DNA of 64,000 nt from Holothuria scabra (Eukaryota; Echinodermata; Holothuroidea; Aspidochirotida; Holothuriidae). Below the pieces are notes generated by a model. The model saw only the letters and a program-made list of their open reading frames with translations. It was not told the origin of the DNA and did no database searches. The stretch is from NCBI GenBank assembly GCA_037179385.1, contig CM074179.1, forward strand, positions 4,464,001 to 4,528,000. Reading direction: 5' to 3'. This document shows positions 34,960 through 45,332 of the stretch, piece after piece (within the stretch, counting starts at the first letter, position 1; every line of letters starts with the position of its first letter). Position numbers and translations under genes: made by a program.

Positions 34960-35430
34960 TATTTCCGCAGAGTTGACTTTCCTCAGGTCGGGTACGGTGT
35001 AGTATTTCTGGCGAATATGTGAGTATTCGTAGCAGTCAACGAGAATGTGACTGACGGTGACAGCACAGTCACAAGGTATGCAGTATGGTCTTTCATCTCC
35101 GTGGAGTAAATAGGCGTGGGTAAGGTAAGTGTGCCCGATGCGGGCCCTAGCCAGGACTAAATCATCCCTCCGTTTTCTGGGGACTCCATTTCCCCCAGTT
35201 CCAACCGTAGCTTTGACTCGAATTTGTTTTCGGAAAAGATATCTCACAGTTCTTGCCACTGTGATTTTACGAAGCAGATGTTGGTGACGTCCATCTGAAG
35301 GGCTTCTTTAGGGACCCACGCAAGCACAACTGATTTCCGCAGCCGAACCAGCTTCGAATGCCATCTTCAGTGCCTAGAGTTCGGCAGTGAAAATTGAAGC
35401 ATTATTTCGTTGTCTGATTTGCGAGGACGT
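34960..35430 (-). pseudogene. I/Nimb-like ORF2 C-terminus with RNase H trace
   Basis: The sense reading includes NASIFTAEL followed by a stop and ALKMAFEAGS, consistent with the ELxAL helix of a LINE RNase H. After other stops comes RRDDLVLARARIGHTYLTHA, then a Cys/His cluster (CIPCDCAVTVSHILVDC). This last block is a hallmark of I/Jockey-type element C-termini as I know them. Most of the RNase H core (its Asp residues) is not visible. Confidence 0.65.
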
Positions 35431-36181
35431 GTCACAACTTGATGCGGCAGCCGCAACCCTGTTTTTGTCTCAGCTCACTGAAGCTAGCACGAAACGAAAG
35501 TTCATTTGTTGAGTTCTTCGCATACCTCCTTAAACTAAGGTCAATAACTGGTTTGTCTAATTTCCATGGTGGCGTGGTGGGCAACGAAAACGGTGCCACA
35601 AGGTCTGGGCTACCGCACACCTGTGGCAAATCTTCCCCAACGCGAACAGCAAAGGGGGGGGGGGGTATCTGATGGCTTCCTCTCATAAACGTCACTACAT
35701 TTATGGTTGAAGGTTGTCTCAAAGGTCGGGTTGTGGTTATCACTCCTCAGTTTGAGGGCAAACTGGAATGACAGCTTCTTCCATCTTAAATGGAGAGGTG
35801 GTTCATTCGCCTCGTTGTAAAGACTCTGCATTGGGGAGGTACGGAAAGCCCTCAGACAGATCCTTAGACCTTGATTATGAATGGAGGAGTTTCGTAAGGT
35901 ATGATTCACGTGCAAAGCGGGATGGTCAGCGCCCCACTCCATCTTCGAGACAACCTTCAACAAGTTAAGGGCTCCCTGACACTTCCGCCTGAGATGGTCG
36001 ATGTGAGCTTTGAAGTTGAGCTTACTGTCAAGTACTAGGCCTTAAGATCTGGATCACAATGGACACCTCCCTGATTGCAAAAGTGCATACAAACCGTCTT
36101 TGTTCGAGAAAAACGGAATCCGTTTTTGTCAGCCCAGTGTTGGATTTTATTGAGGCAGTTTTGCATTCCTCGAGGAACAGG

Positions 36182-37275
36182 TCATAGAGAAGTCATCCAC
36201 AAAGACTGCTCAATCCCAGTGGTAACCTCATCGGCGATGCTGTTAATTTTCATGATAAAAAGAGTAACTGACAGTATGCTACCTTGAGGAACACCCATCT
36301 TCTGGTTGTGGAGCTCTGAAAATACGCTACCCACACGGACTCGAAATACCCGATCTTGGAGGAAGTTTTCAATGACAAGCGGCAGTTCTACCCCTGAGGC
36401 CCGCACTATGTTAGTCCTTTTGGATGCCATACTTCCATGCATTATCATATGCCTTCTCCAGGTCGAAAAATACCGACACCACATGGTGTCCGCGAACAAA
36501 GCCATCACGAACTGTCGATTCCAAACGCACCAGCTGGTCAGTTGTGCTGCGGCCACGCCGAAAGCCACTTTGTGAACTCGCGATGAGGTTGTTGGTTTCT
36601 AGGAACCAAACCAGAGGGGCATTAAACATTCGTTCAAATGTCTTGCACAAGCAGCTAGTAAGCGAAAAAGGACGGTAGTTTGTAGCGTTTGTCGGGTCCT
36701 TACCCGGCTTAGCGATGGGAATAATGGTGGCCTCCCGCCAAGCAGCTGGAAAGTTGCCATCTTTCCAAATACAGGACCAGTAACGAGTTATCTGGAAGGT
36801 GTTTGAGGAACTGATAGTGAACTTCATCTGGGCCAGTGACAGTGTCTTTGGTTCTTTCCAGAGCAATGCGAAGCTCCGAGATGTTGAAGAGGCTGTTGTA
36901 GTCCTCAGTGTTGTCCGAGGTGAAGTTCACTTTCTGTTTTTCAACGTTATTTTGGAATTTTTGGAAGGCTTGGGAGTAGCGCTTGCTCGAGGAGTTCGAC
37001 TCGATCTCGTCCGCAAACAAATATGCTACATCTGTTGTACCTGTACATTTGCTACCGTCTGGTTTGGTCAAGTGTAAAAGAGAGTAATTGAACTGATTTT
37101 CCTTACCATGCCCCAAGCTTTTTTTACTGGGGTAGAGAAGGTAAGGTTCCGTTTCCATGATGCGCCGTGCTTTGGCGCGAACATTAAGATAAATTTTTAT
37201 TGAGGGCTTTCTTGCGATCTTGAGGACCTTTTTAAGTGCATCGAAACGGACACTCTCAAACAGAAAGACCCACAA
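36182..37275 (-). pseudogene. I/Nimb-like RT
   Basis: Two overlapping frames hold the linker and RT. They contain ARRIMETEPYLLYPSKKS, then TGPDEVHYQFLKHLPDNS, then WREATIIPIAKPGKDPTNAT and NYRPFSLTSCLCKTFERM. FRRGRSTTDQL and motif A VSVFFDLEKAYD follow. Motif B reads GVPQGSILSVTLFIMKINSI. The motif C region (about 36190) is truncated and frame-shifted (SLWMTSL), so the catalytic YxDD is lost. The RT belongs to a different clade from LINE-A: motif B GVPQGS versus GVRQGC. Confidence 0.85.
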
Positions 37276-37305
37276 CCCGACCTGGTAAGAACAAAAGTAT
37301 TAACT
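37222..37305 (-). mobile_element. LINE-A 84-bp insertion with 14-bp TSD
   Basis: TTTCTTGCGATCTT stands at 37208-37221 and again at 37306-37319. Between them lies a severely 5'-truncated LINE-A 3' end (sense strand ends CGATGCACTTAAAAAGG). It closely matches 1270-1350. It proves that the family moves by target-primed insertion and that its RNA is not polyadenylated at the insertion end. Confidence 0.92.
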
Positions 37306-37676
37306 TTTCTTGCGATCTTTGATCGCTTTTGCACAATACATGTTAAATCACGGTTTGTGTTTACTAAGGGTATTTGCAGAGGACTAAGGAATTGTTTTGA
37401 TAGCAACGGTCACTAATAATTTTGTGAAATATGAGATCGGATCTTCTACACTCGCAAAGACGTTCTTCACGATAGTGTCCCTGCAAAGATCGCTATATTC
37501 AGACCAGTTAGCCTTTCGAAGTTGCCACTCTCTCTTCGGGTATCGGGCACATAGTATCAATTAAAATGGGGTAATGATCGCTCCCGCATTGGTCATCATA
37601 GACCCTACAATGGATATCCATCAGAATCGTCGGAGAGCATAATGAAAGGGCGAAATTTAGGTACATGACCCATCAT

Positions 37677-37916
37677 TCAAAAGGCATAGATCTGACGTAG
37701 CAACAACAGATTCATTAATCCACCCAACTGGTACGTATTTGTACAGCCCCACATTTCACTATGTGCATTGAAATCCCCAAGAAGTAGAAATGGGGTAGGC
37801 AGTTGGATAAGCAGCATGTCCAGGTTCTGTCGTTTCAAGTGATATCTTGGTGGAATATAGACAAAGCGCACGATGATTGTGCGGTGCAGTGTAGCTTGTA
37901 CAGCGACAGCTTGCAT
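37677..37916 (-). pseudogene. I/Nimb-like endonuclease fragment
   Basis: The frame reads TIIVRFVYIPPRYHLKRQNL and then LPTPFLLLGDFNAHSEMWGC. This is the GDFN core of an APE-type endonuclease, with the NAH-xxWG context usual for Jockey/I elements. The N-terminal part and the SDH end are not in frame. It lies upstream, on the minus strand, of the RT above. An interval of 360 bp with no open frame (37320-37676) corresponds to the decayed C-terminal endonuclease. Confidence 0.8.
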
Positions 37917-37921
37917 GTTAG

Positions 37922-38700
37922 TGCTGAGGCGTAAAACTGCTAAATCAAACAGAAAATTATGTTCATTAGCGTAATAAAGCTATATATACTGATATTTTCA
38001 AAATTATTTACAACAAAAGCACCCTACAGACCCACCCAATTACACGTTAATCATCACACGGTTCCCCTCACCGAAACGAATGGACCCCATCGCCTACCGA
38101 ACGCCGACCTTGGCAAAGGAACGAAGTCAGGCTCAACCCTCAGCCTCACCTCCGCCTTCATCGACGCCAGGACGACGTCCGCAGGCTTCCCTACTCCCCT
38201 AAAAACAATGTTACATCGGTCTCTCCATGTGGCCAGCTTTATGGAGGCCGAAACAAAGGTAAGTATTCCCTGAACACTTGTATTGCACGGCGGCGGTGAA
38301 AGACCATACAAGGCATAGTCCTGTGTTGCACAACGTCAAGCGATCAGTCAGGACTTTTGGAACCATTCCCACGAGAGGGCCACAAGTTCACATTTTCTGT
38401 ACATAGTTTTGTAAATATTTGTACATATAGCTTATTACTGTAATGAACACAATTTTCTGTTTGATTGCCCGATCCGGTTTCAGTTTTTGTTTTGCATGTG
38501 CCGTTTCAATGCACTTAAAAAGCACTGCCAAAACACATGTGGCACACTCTCCCACTTTGTGCATCCATCTCCAAGACGCCACCGAAAGCGCTTGAGATTA
38601 GTTACAATCGCATCATGTGCGATTCGCCACAACAGGTCTCGCCTGCGGTAATCTAATGATCTGCTGTGGACAACACGCCACAGACCTTTTTGTCCCGTGT
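37922..38700 (-). pseudogene. LINE-A antisense ORF2 C-terminus, split
   Basis: A 3'UTR scrap (about 37935-38050) is followed on the minus strand by the ORF2 end (38311-38054, ending FGRRWGPFVSVRG), and beyond a nested insertion by HVFWQC and the HSRSLDYRRRDLLWRIAHDA block (38527-38680). The 38391-38526 insertion interrupts it between two halves of FALLVW/HVFWQC coding sequence. Confidence 0.75.
38391..38526 (+). mobile_element. LINE-A 3'UTR insertion, sense
   Basis: This 136-bp 5'-truncated 3' end (CATTTTCTGTACATAGTTTT onward, ending ATGCACTTAAAAAGCAC) splits an antisense LINE-A. Comparison with intact copies (TTCACACTGCCAAAAC) shows the target is interrupted at CAC, with at most 2-3 bp repeated. 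Confidence 0.8.
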
Positions 38701-38734
38701 TTTGTGTTTTCGTTGTTTCTATGTACGTTTTAAG

Positions 38735-38834
38735 AAGAGGGGTGCGACAAGGTGCCCCCTCTCACCGTCTTTGTACATTCTTCTACAGTAGGAATATTGG
38801 TGGACTTTCGTTACCAGGGGGCAGAGCGAAATCA
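38735..38834 (+). pseudogene. LINE-B RT motif B fragment
   Basis: It encodes RRGVRQGAPSHRLCTFFYSR and NIGGLSLPGG, an RT motif B region distinct from LINE-A. It ends in GCGAAATCA (38826-38834), which is repeated at 43420-43428, where LINE-B motif C follows. It is thus the left half of a LINE-B ORF2 split by copy T. Confidence 0.8.
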
Positions 38835-39160
38835 GTTCTGGTTTTCGTCGGGAGCGGACGTGTTTCGCGTAGCTCTCGTCGATTGCTCGTGCTGAGTTTT
38901 GGCGTCTGTGCTAGCTGGAGTTATAGTGTACTATACTAAACTATACTCTACCTGTCATACTATTTTAATATTGTAGCGTTGGTGTGTTATCTCTCTAGGG
39001 GAAAGGGCTTTAATCGTGCTCGTTTTGAAGCACGCCTGTTCCGTAGTTGTGTTTAGTGTCGGGTTTTCTTACTGCTTACTCCTGCCTGGGTTTGATTTGT
39101 GGTGCTGAGGTTTTTTTTCTCTCGTTGTTGCGTGGCCTCGAGCCACAAACCTTTGCTGCT

Positions 39161-40319
39161 ATGCCCGGAGGTAGGGATAGCAGCATCGTTTAGTTACAGT
39201 TTGAGTCGAGGGGGAATGTTACACTCCAGCAGGTTTTTTCGGTGTTGAAGAACAACAATGTAGAGGTTAAAGATATACAGATGTTGCAGGCCCTTGCATC
39301 ACGGAATACATACGATCTAAAATTCCGGACTGATGCTGCCCGGTTGAAGGGGGTTTCCTCCCTTAAGGGAGTGGAGGGTCTGACTGTCACCCCATATGAC
39401 CGCTCTGTGGTAGTGACAGTGTTATACCTCAATTTTGAGGTGGATCAGGGCCTGGTGGCGAGGGTTCTAGGGCAGTATGGAACTGTCTCTGACTGGCGTT
39501 GGGTAAAGTATAATGAAGGTGATTTGGCCGGAATTCTCAACGGAAAGAGACAGTTCCGTATGGAGCTGAAGAAAGACATTCCCTCCGTCTTGTTCATAGG
39601 GGGTTCGAAGGCCCACATCAGGTATTTCGGTCAGCCCCGCACCTGTTTTCAGTGTAGAGAGGAGGGACATGAGGCCAAGTCATGCCCTAACAAACGTTGT
39701 GGTGGATGCCTGCAGTTGGGGCATGAAAAGGCAACATGTCCCAATGATGTGCGGTGTAACTTGTGCGGGGAGGGGGGACATGTCTCTGGTGCCTGCCCCA
39801 CATCGTACTCTGCACGTGCAAGTGCAGATGTGGAGCCGGCAGGTGAACCCTCATTTTCAGGCCCAGAACCGATGAGGGAGGATCTCAGGTCCCCTTCAGC
39901 TGATGAGGTGGCACATCAGGTAGAACAGGAGTTTCTGGTTTCTAAGGAATGTGTGGCTTCTAAGGAATGTCAGGTGGTCTCTGGGAACCCTAAGGTAGGC
40001 CATTCTCAGCCCTCCCCATCAGTACCTGAGTCACACTCTCCACCAGCTCCCGGGGAGGCTGGAATACAAACAGTGGAGCATGACCTTAGAATGTCCTCGG
40101 ACACGGAATCTGACTCTGCCATGTCAGATGTGGGAGGACCTGCCTCCACCAAAGGACCCACCATCTGGGGTGGGCTGGTTTGATTTGTGTGAGGGGGTTG
40201 ATCTAGAGTCCAAGTTGAAAAGGTCGGCCTCGGGGGAAGTGTCCGACCGGGTAGTTTATCCTTCTCTCACTCCAGCTCCAGACCGATGCAAAAAGCCCAG
40301 GTCAGAGACGATGTTGTAG
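39161..40319 (+). pseudogene. LINE-A copy T ORF1 (CCHC gag-like)
   Basis: The family ATG is present (MPGGRDSSIV) but codon 11 is TAG (39191-39193). The rest is open from 39242 to 40183: VEGLTVTPYDRSVVVTVLYL, RYFGQPRTCF, and three intact knuckles CFQCREEGHEAKSC (39643-39684), CGGCLQLGHEKATC (39698-39739) and CNLCGEGGHVSGAC (39754-39795). A tandem duplication in the tail gives CVASKECQVV after SKE. A deletion at about 40147 shifts to the terminal frame (to 40319). The protein would bind element RNA; one nonsense codon and one shift disable it. Confidence 0.88.
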
Positions 40320-40340
40320 TTGCTCATTCCACATTCCTCC

Positions 40341-43186
40341 ATGAATGGTCCCCTGTCCCTCATGAGCCTGAACGTTAATGGCATGAGGGACAGTCGGAAG
40401 CGGTGCAGAATTTTCCAATTTTGTAAATCATTAGGTGTGGACTTCGTTTTCCTCCAGGAGACCCACATTGTTAATGAGGACGATGGGACTCCCCTGGTCG
40501 GAAAAGTTGATAATGATCATGAGGGCCGGTTGGTATGCATCACCATCAAACATCCTTGTGGGAATTTCTTCCTGTGTAACGTTTATGCACCCAATCAACC
40601 TACAGACAGAAGGAATTTTTTTTTTGCTACCTTGCCATCCTTCGTTCCTGGCTGTGTTCCTTGTATCCTATCAGGAGACTTCAATTGTGTCCCTGACACA
40701 CGGTTTGATCGAATGTCCACCTTCACATCTTCAAGCTTGGAAATGTTCACAAAAAATCATGACATGGTTGATGTTTGGAGAGTGCAACATCCTGGCTTGT
40801 GCTTGTTCAGTTGGCACCGCCCTGATGGCACGGACGCCTCAAGGTTGGATCGCGTGTACGCTCCCCCTGCTCTGTCACCAAATCACTGTGAAGTTGTGGC
40901 ATGTCCCATTTCGGACTATGATGCTGTTACTGTCTCCTTCCAACCCCCAGAAACATGGCCAACAGGGAGGGGGTTCTGGAAAATGAACACGGATATTCTA
41001 TCTGAGGCTGAATATAACAAGGAGTTTAAGACCAGGTATGAAGGGTGGCGAACATTGAAGCCAGCCTTTTCATCGGTTTTAGAGTGGTGGGATGACGTAA
41101 AGACCCGCATCAAACAGTTTACTGTTGAATACTGTGTAGCAAGAGCTCGTCGAAGAAGGGAGGAGTTCCTCTCGCTTTGCTTCATGGAGCCCAGGTCATG
41201 GGGCCATGGGGCCCGACGGTATTCCAGTAGAATTCTATAAACGCTTCTGGGGTACCGTTGCGCATGATCTCCGTGATGTATTCGTCTCTGGCTTCCTTGC
41301 TGGCTCATTGAGCTACTCGCAGCGTACAGGTGTAATTACTTTGCTGTCCAAGTCAGGAGACCCCCTCGAACCGAAAAACAAACGGCCAATCACCCTGTTA
41401 AATGCAGACTACGAGATCCTGGCGAAAGCCCTTTGCAACAGGCTAGGCACAGTTATGCCAGATCTTGTAGGGTCCTTTCAGACGTGTGCGGTGCGGGGAC
41501 ACAGTATTCAGCAGAACCTCTGGTTGGTTCGAGACTTAGTTCAATACGTAATGGACCGTGATCTTCCATGTGCTCTTGTCTCCCTCGATCAGGAGGCCTT
41601 CGACATGGTTGATCATGTGGATTTTGTTAAATGGACTTCCTTATTGTATCAGAGTGTAAACAGTCGGGTTATCGTTAATGGCCTACCGTCAGACCCCTTC
41701 AGTGTCCAACGTGGGGTACGGCAGGGGTATCCCCTATCACCTCTACTCTACGTATTGTTCAGTGAATCCCTTGCAAGAGCCTTTCAAGTTGAGCCTTTGT
41801 TTCAACCATTTCACATTCCCGATGGCGTTGAAGTTAAGTGCCTTCAGTATGCTGATGACGTCACATGCGTAGTCTCCGACCTAGCTTCCTTCAAGGCCCT
41901 TACTTGTCTAAGTTTCAAAGAGCCACAGGTGCCAGACTGAATCCCAATAAGACCAAAGGACTTCGCCTTGGTAAGTGGCGGTCAAGAAGACTGCCCTTCG
42001 CTGCATCATGGGTAGATGACGCTATAAGGATCAACGGCATATGATTTGGTTATGGGCCAACCGAGTTACTTACCTGGAATGAGAAAGTGGACCTGGTGGA
42101 AGCTAGGTTGAAGGACTTCGACGAGCGCCACATTAGCCTGTTCGGAAAGGTGACAGTTATCAATCGTTTTATTTATCCCCTTTTGTGGTATCCAGGCACT
42201 GTTCTGGCTGCTCCAAAGGGTGTCCTGTTGCGTCTCGAGAGGGCTGTGTTTAGGTTTTTATGGTCAGGGAAGACGGAGCTCGTAAGAAGAGGGATGGTAT
42301 ATCATGATGTTAGGCGTGGTGGGTTGGGCCTTGTGCATTTTCCTTCCAAACTCCGTTTTCTCCTGACCAAGTGTGTTTATAGTGCTGTAGACAGCAGAAT
42401 GCCTTTTGCGTATTTTGTCCGTTATTGGGGGGGGGGGGGGGGGGGGGGATTATCATTCCGTCGGTTCTTTCCCTCCCTGTTCAGTAACAGTGAACCCCAC
42501 AGCTGGAGGCCCTCGGAAGCATACAGTCAAATGAGAGAAACGCTCCTTATTATGTCCACACTTGGAGATGTTTCACAGTTAAGTGCAAGGGATCAATACC
42601 GGACTGTTTTTGAAGAATTGGTTGGCCAGGTCCAATCCAATCACTATGTTTCAGGGTCGGAAGTGTTGCGTGTAGTCCACAGCAGATCATTAGATTACCG
42701 AAGGCGAGACTTGTTGCGATTGTAACTAATCTCAAGCGTCTTCGGTGGCGTCTTGGAGATGGCATTTGCCCACGCACTGGATGCACAAAGTGGGAGAGTG
42801 TGCCACATGTGTTTTGGCAGTGTGAATTTGTGGCCCTCTTCTGGGAATGGTTCCAAGTCCTGACTGATCGCTTGACGTTGGGAAACACCTGGGCGGTCGG
42901 CCAGGACTATGCTTTGTATGGTCTTTCACCCCCGCCATGCAATACAAGTATTCAGGGCATTCTTACCTTTGTTTCGGCCTCCATAAAGCTGGCCTTATGG
43001 AGAGATCGATGTAACATTGTTTTAAGGGGGATGGGGAAGCCTGCGGACGTCGTCCTGGCGTCGGTGAAGGCGGAGGTGAGGCCGAGGGTTGAGTCCGACT
43101 TCGTTCGTTTGCCAAGGTCGGCGTTCGGTAGGCGCTGGGGTCCACTCGTTTCGGTGAGGGGGGATCGTGTGGTGGTCAATTTGTAA
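40341..43186 (+). pseudogene. LINE-A copy T ORF2 (EN-RT)
   Basis: The endonuclease has LNVNGMRDSRK, FLQETH, SGDFNCVPDTRFDR and SRLDRVYAP. The SDHD motif is SDYD (about 40911), so the catalytic His is lost, and a segment after NEDD is deleted. About 430 bp between the linker and RT are replaced at 41185-41205. In the RT, motif A is shortened (SLDQEAFDMVDHV, then a deletion) and motif B has Tyr for Cys (GVRQGYPLSP), but motif C LQYADDVTCVV is intact. A stop replaces W in NGI-stop-FGYG (42043). A 22-G run (42427-42448) keeps frame, adding Gly residues. The C-terminus has C-x3-C...H-x4-C and ends GDRVVVNL. Confidence 0.88.
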
Positions 43187-43419
43187 TAGGGTGGGTCTGT
43201 AAGGTGCTTGTAAATAGTTGTAAATATCTGTGTGTATAGCTTTGTTACTGTAGTGGACATAATTTTCTGTCCATAGTTTTGTAAATATCTGTATATTTAG
43301 CTTATTACTGTAATGAACATAATTTTCTGTTTGATTTAGCAGTCTGTGAATAGTTTTGCGTTTGTTTTTCCCGTTTCGGTTTTTGTTTTGTATGTGCCGT
43401 TTCAATGCACTTAAAAGGC
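43187..43419 (+). promoter_or_regulatory. LINE-A 3'UTR with conserved terminal tail
   Basis: Reference 3'UTR: GGGTGGGTCTGTAAGGTGCT near the start, repeated TTACTGTA-GTGAACAT-like units, a CGGTTTTTGTTTTG block, and the end GTGCCGTTTCAATGCACTTA. The last part can fold as GTGC/GCAC with a 9-nt loop. Recurrence of this end at many insertion borders suggests that it is what the RT recognises (inference). Confidence 0.6.
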
Positions 43420-44780
43420 GCGAAATCAATCTACTGCTGTATGCAGACGTCACCTGCGTCGCTACCTCACAAAGCGACATGGTAGGGTATATTCAAGCCT
43501 TCGCCGATTTTGGTAAAGAAACCGGCACCAACATCAACATGTCTGAAACGTGGGCTCAGACATGGGTCCTTCGTAGGGCGCCGACTAAAGGGCGATTTCA
43601 ACTGGAATGATAGGGCGGTTAAGATCAACGGCAGTCAATTTGGCACAGACAATGCGGTGAAAGAAAATTGGACTGGCTGCCTGGAAAATTAGGCACTTGA
43701 CTCTTTTAGGCAAGGTGACCCTTCTGAATACTAGCCTTTTACCCCTTGTTTTACTTCCTTGCGCCGGGTTTTCCGGCCCCACAAAATCATTCGTGACCTC
43801 AATTCTGCCGTTTTTGGTTTTATCTGATCGGATAGAACCGAACTACTGTCAAGGAGGGTGGTGTGTTTAAGTAAGTTTGATGGTGGCCTGGGACTAGATT
43901 GTTTTGAAGAAAAGATGTGTTCTTTTGTTAATACGGCATATTATCCCGGCCCTGAGCGGTGAGCCTAACCGCGCTTATCTGTTATTCATAAGGTATTCTA
44001 TTGCAAGTCATATGAGGCGGTTCTTCCGTACCCTCTGGTCTAATTCCAGACCAAATTGTAGCTCCTGTACCCCCTCTCTTGAGGTCACCTGCAGCACCCT
44101 TTTCGTCTCCATGAAAAGGATGAGGATTTTGTATTAGGGACCAGGTCTACCAGGGATTTGGTACAGATCGTTTTTCTGGGGGTACAAGGCCGTCTGTTGA
44201 AGGCAAGCGACCGGTTCTGCCTTGGGGGGACATTTGAAAGGCCGTGTTTAACCTTTTTTAGATCAGCGACTGACTTAGTTTACAATGTCTTGGCTACTTG
44301 AGAAATTTTGAAGAGATGGAATTTGACCACAGGGAGGTGTAGAGCCGAAGGCTGTGGCAAGCTGAGAACTGTGGGCCGTGTTTTTGGGGAGTGCTCCCGC
44401 ACTTACAAGTTACTTCTTAGGGTTCATGCAGCGGGGAGGAACTTGCTAGGGGATTCTTTCGACTTTTCATCTTTGGTGTCCCGTACCCCAAAGTCTCAAG
44501 CTGGGTGTTTGGGAGGGTATGGTTGTGGAAATCCCGGTGTATGCAAATGTACGAGGGCAGGGTTGTGGGTATCCACGAGATCATAAAGTGGATCTGCCGG
44601 GAGGTCACTGACAGGGTCACGGCGGATTTCCGCCGCCTCCCAAGGGCTAAGTTTTTGAAGATGTGGGTTATGGGCAAATCTTTTTTCTTTGCCGAAGACC
44701 TAGCTCTCGGCTTCCCAGTTTGTAAATTGGTCACTTATATACCCTACAGTTTCTGTCCAGTTGTACCCAAACGGTGACGG
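43420..44780 (+). pseudogene. LINE-B ORF2, RT motif C to C-terminus
   Basis: This continues from 38834. It begins EINLLLYADVTCVATSQSDM (YAD-V, one Asp of YADD lost) and goes on to KETGTNINMSETWAQTWVLR. After shifts come IRDLNSAVFGF, DGGLGLDCFEEKMCSFVNTA and a Cys/His region near 44335 (CRAEGCGKLRTVGRVFGECS, matching C-x3-C...C positions). It ends near VTADFRRLPRAKFLKMWVMG (44620-44690). It is colinear with the LINE-B piece at 57.5-58.3 kb. There are many stops. It is a second LINE family of the same broad group as LINE-A. Confidence 0.75.
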
Positions 44781-45332
44781 TCCATTGCACGTCCACTTGT
44801 ATCATTTTTTTTTTTTTTATCCGGAAGAATTTTAGCATCCATCAATTTGTACCCGTTTTGTCTTTACATCTAACGAGTTTATTTGAAGTTTACGCTTCCG
44901 TGCTCTGCAAGCAATTTAGTTTTTTGGTATTTTTAGCTAACGGCCAATTTGTTCAGCGTTACATTACTTTCTTTTTCCTTTGTATTATTTTTGTACGTAT
45001 TTCTGGTTCAAAGGGCATTTTGAATAGTTCACTCCCCCGCAAAGAAGTCCTTAATCTTAATAGCTTTTTTTCATCTTTGCAGGTGCAGCACACATAAATT
45101 AAATTTTTGAATCTGAATGACGTCACGACTTCAGGCGGTTTGCGTAACCAACAGATAGCTGCAGTAAAATTCGGCTGGATTTTGTTTCACCGGGTAGTAA
45201 TGCTTTATTCACGAAGTTGCCTATAGAGGGGATTTAGAAAACTATTAAACTATTATTTAGATAGTAATCGATCATAAAGGACGATTTTGATTTCGTTCAT
45301 GATATTGGGATTTAAAAAAAGGCATTTTTGGC
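44781..45332. other. LINE-B 3'UTR and spacer
   Basis: No coding frame of note. The beginning (TTTCTGTCCAGTTGTA at about 44750) resembles the start of the LINE-B 3'UTR at about 58365. A T14 run is at about 44805. The exact 3' end of the element could not be set. Confidence 0.4.

Larger units (their letters stand above)
34851..37921 (-). mobile_element. I/Nimb-like LINE remnant, antisense
   Basis: Domain order on the minus strand is APE endonuclease (37916-37677), RT (about 37275-36182), an RNase H-like remnant (about 35430-35380), then a C-terminal part with Cys/His residues (35259-34960). Endonuclease plus RT plus RNase H is the plan of the I group of LINEs (I, Nimb and relatives). Both ORF ends are lost, and a LINE-A fragment is inserted at 37222. 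Confidence 0.75.
38835..43419 (+). mobile_element. LINE-A copy T, full length with 9-bp TSD
   Basis: This is a complete LINE-A of 4585 bp between two perfect copies of GCGAAATCA. It has a 5'UTR (38835-39160), ORF1 (39161-40319), ORF2 (40341-43186) and a 3'UTR ending CGTTTCAATGCACTTAAAAG. It defines the element's exact 5' start in this copy (GTTCTGGTTTTCGTCGGGAG) and shows the lack of a poly(A) tail. It is the best reference copy in the window, although both ORFs are damaged. Confidence 0.92.
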
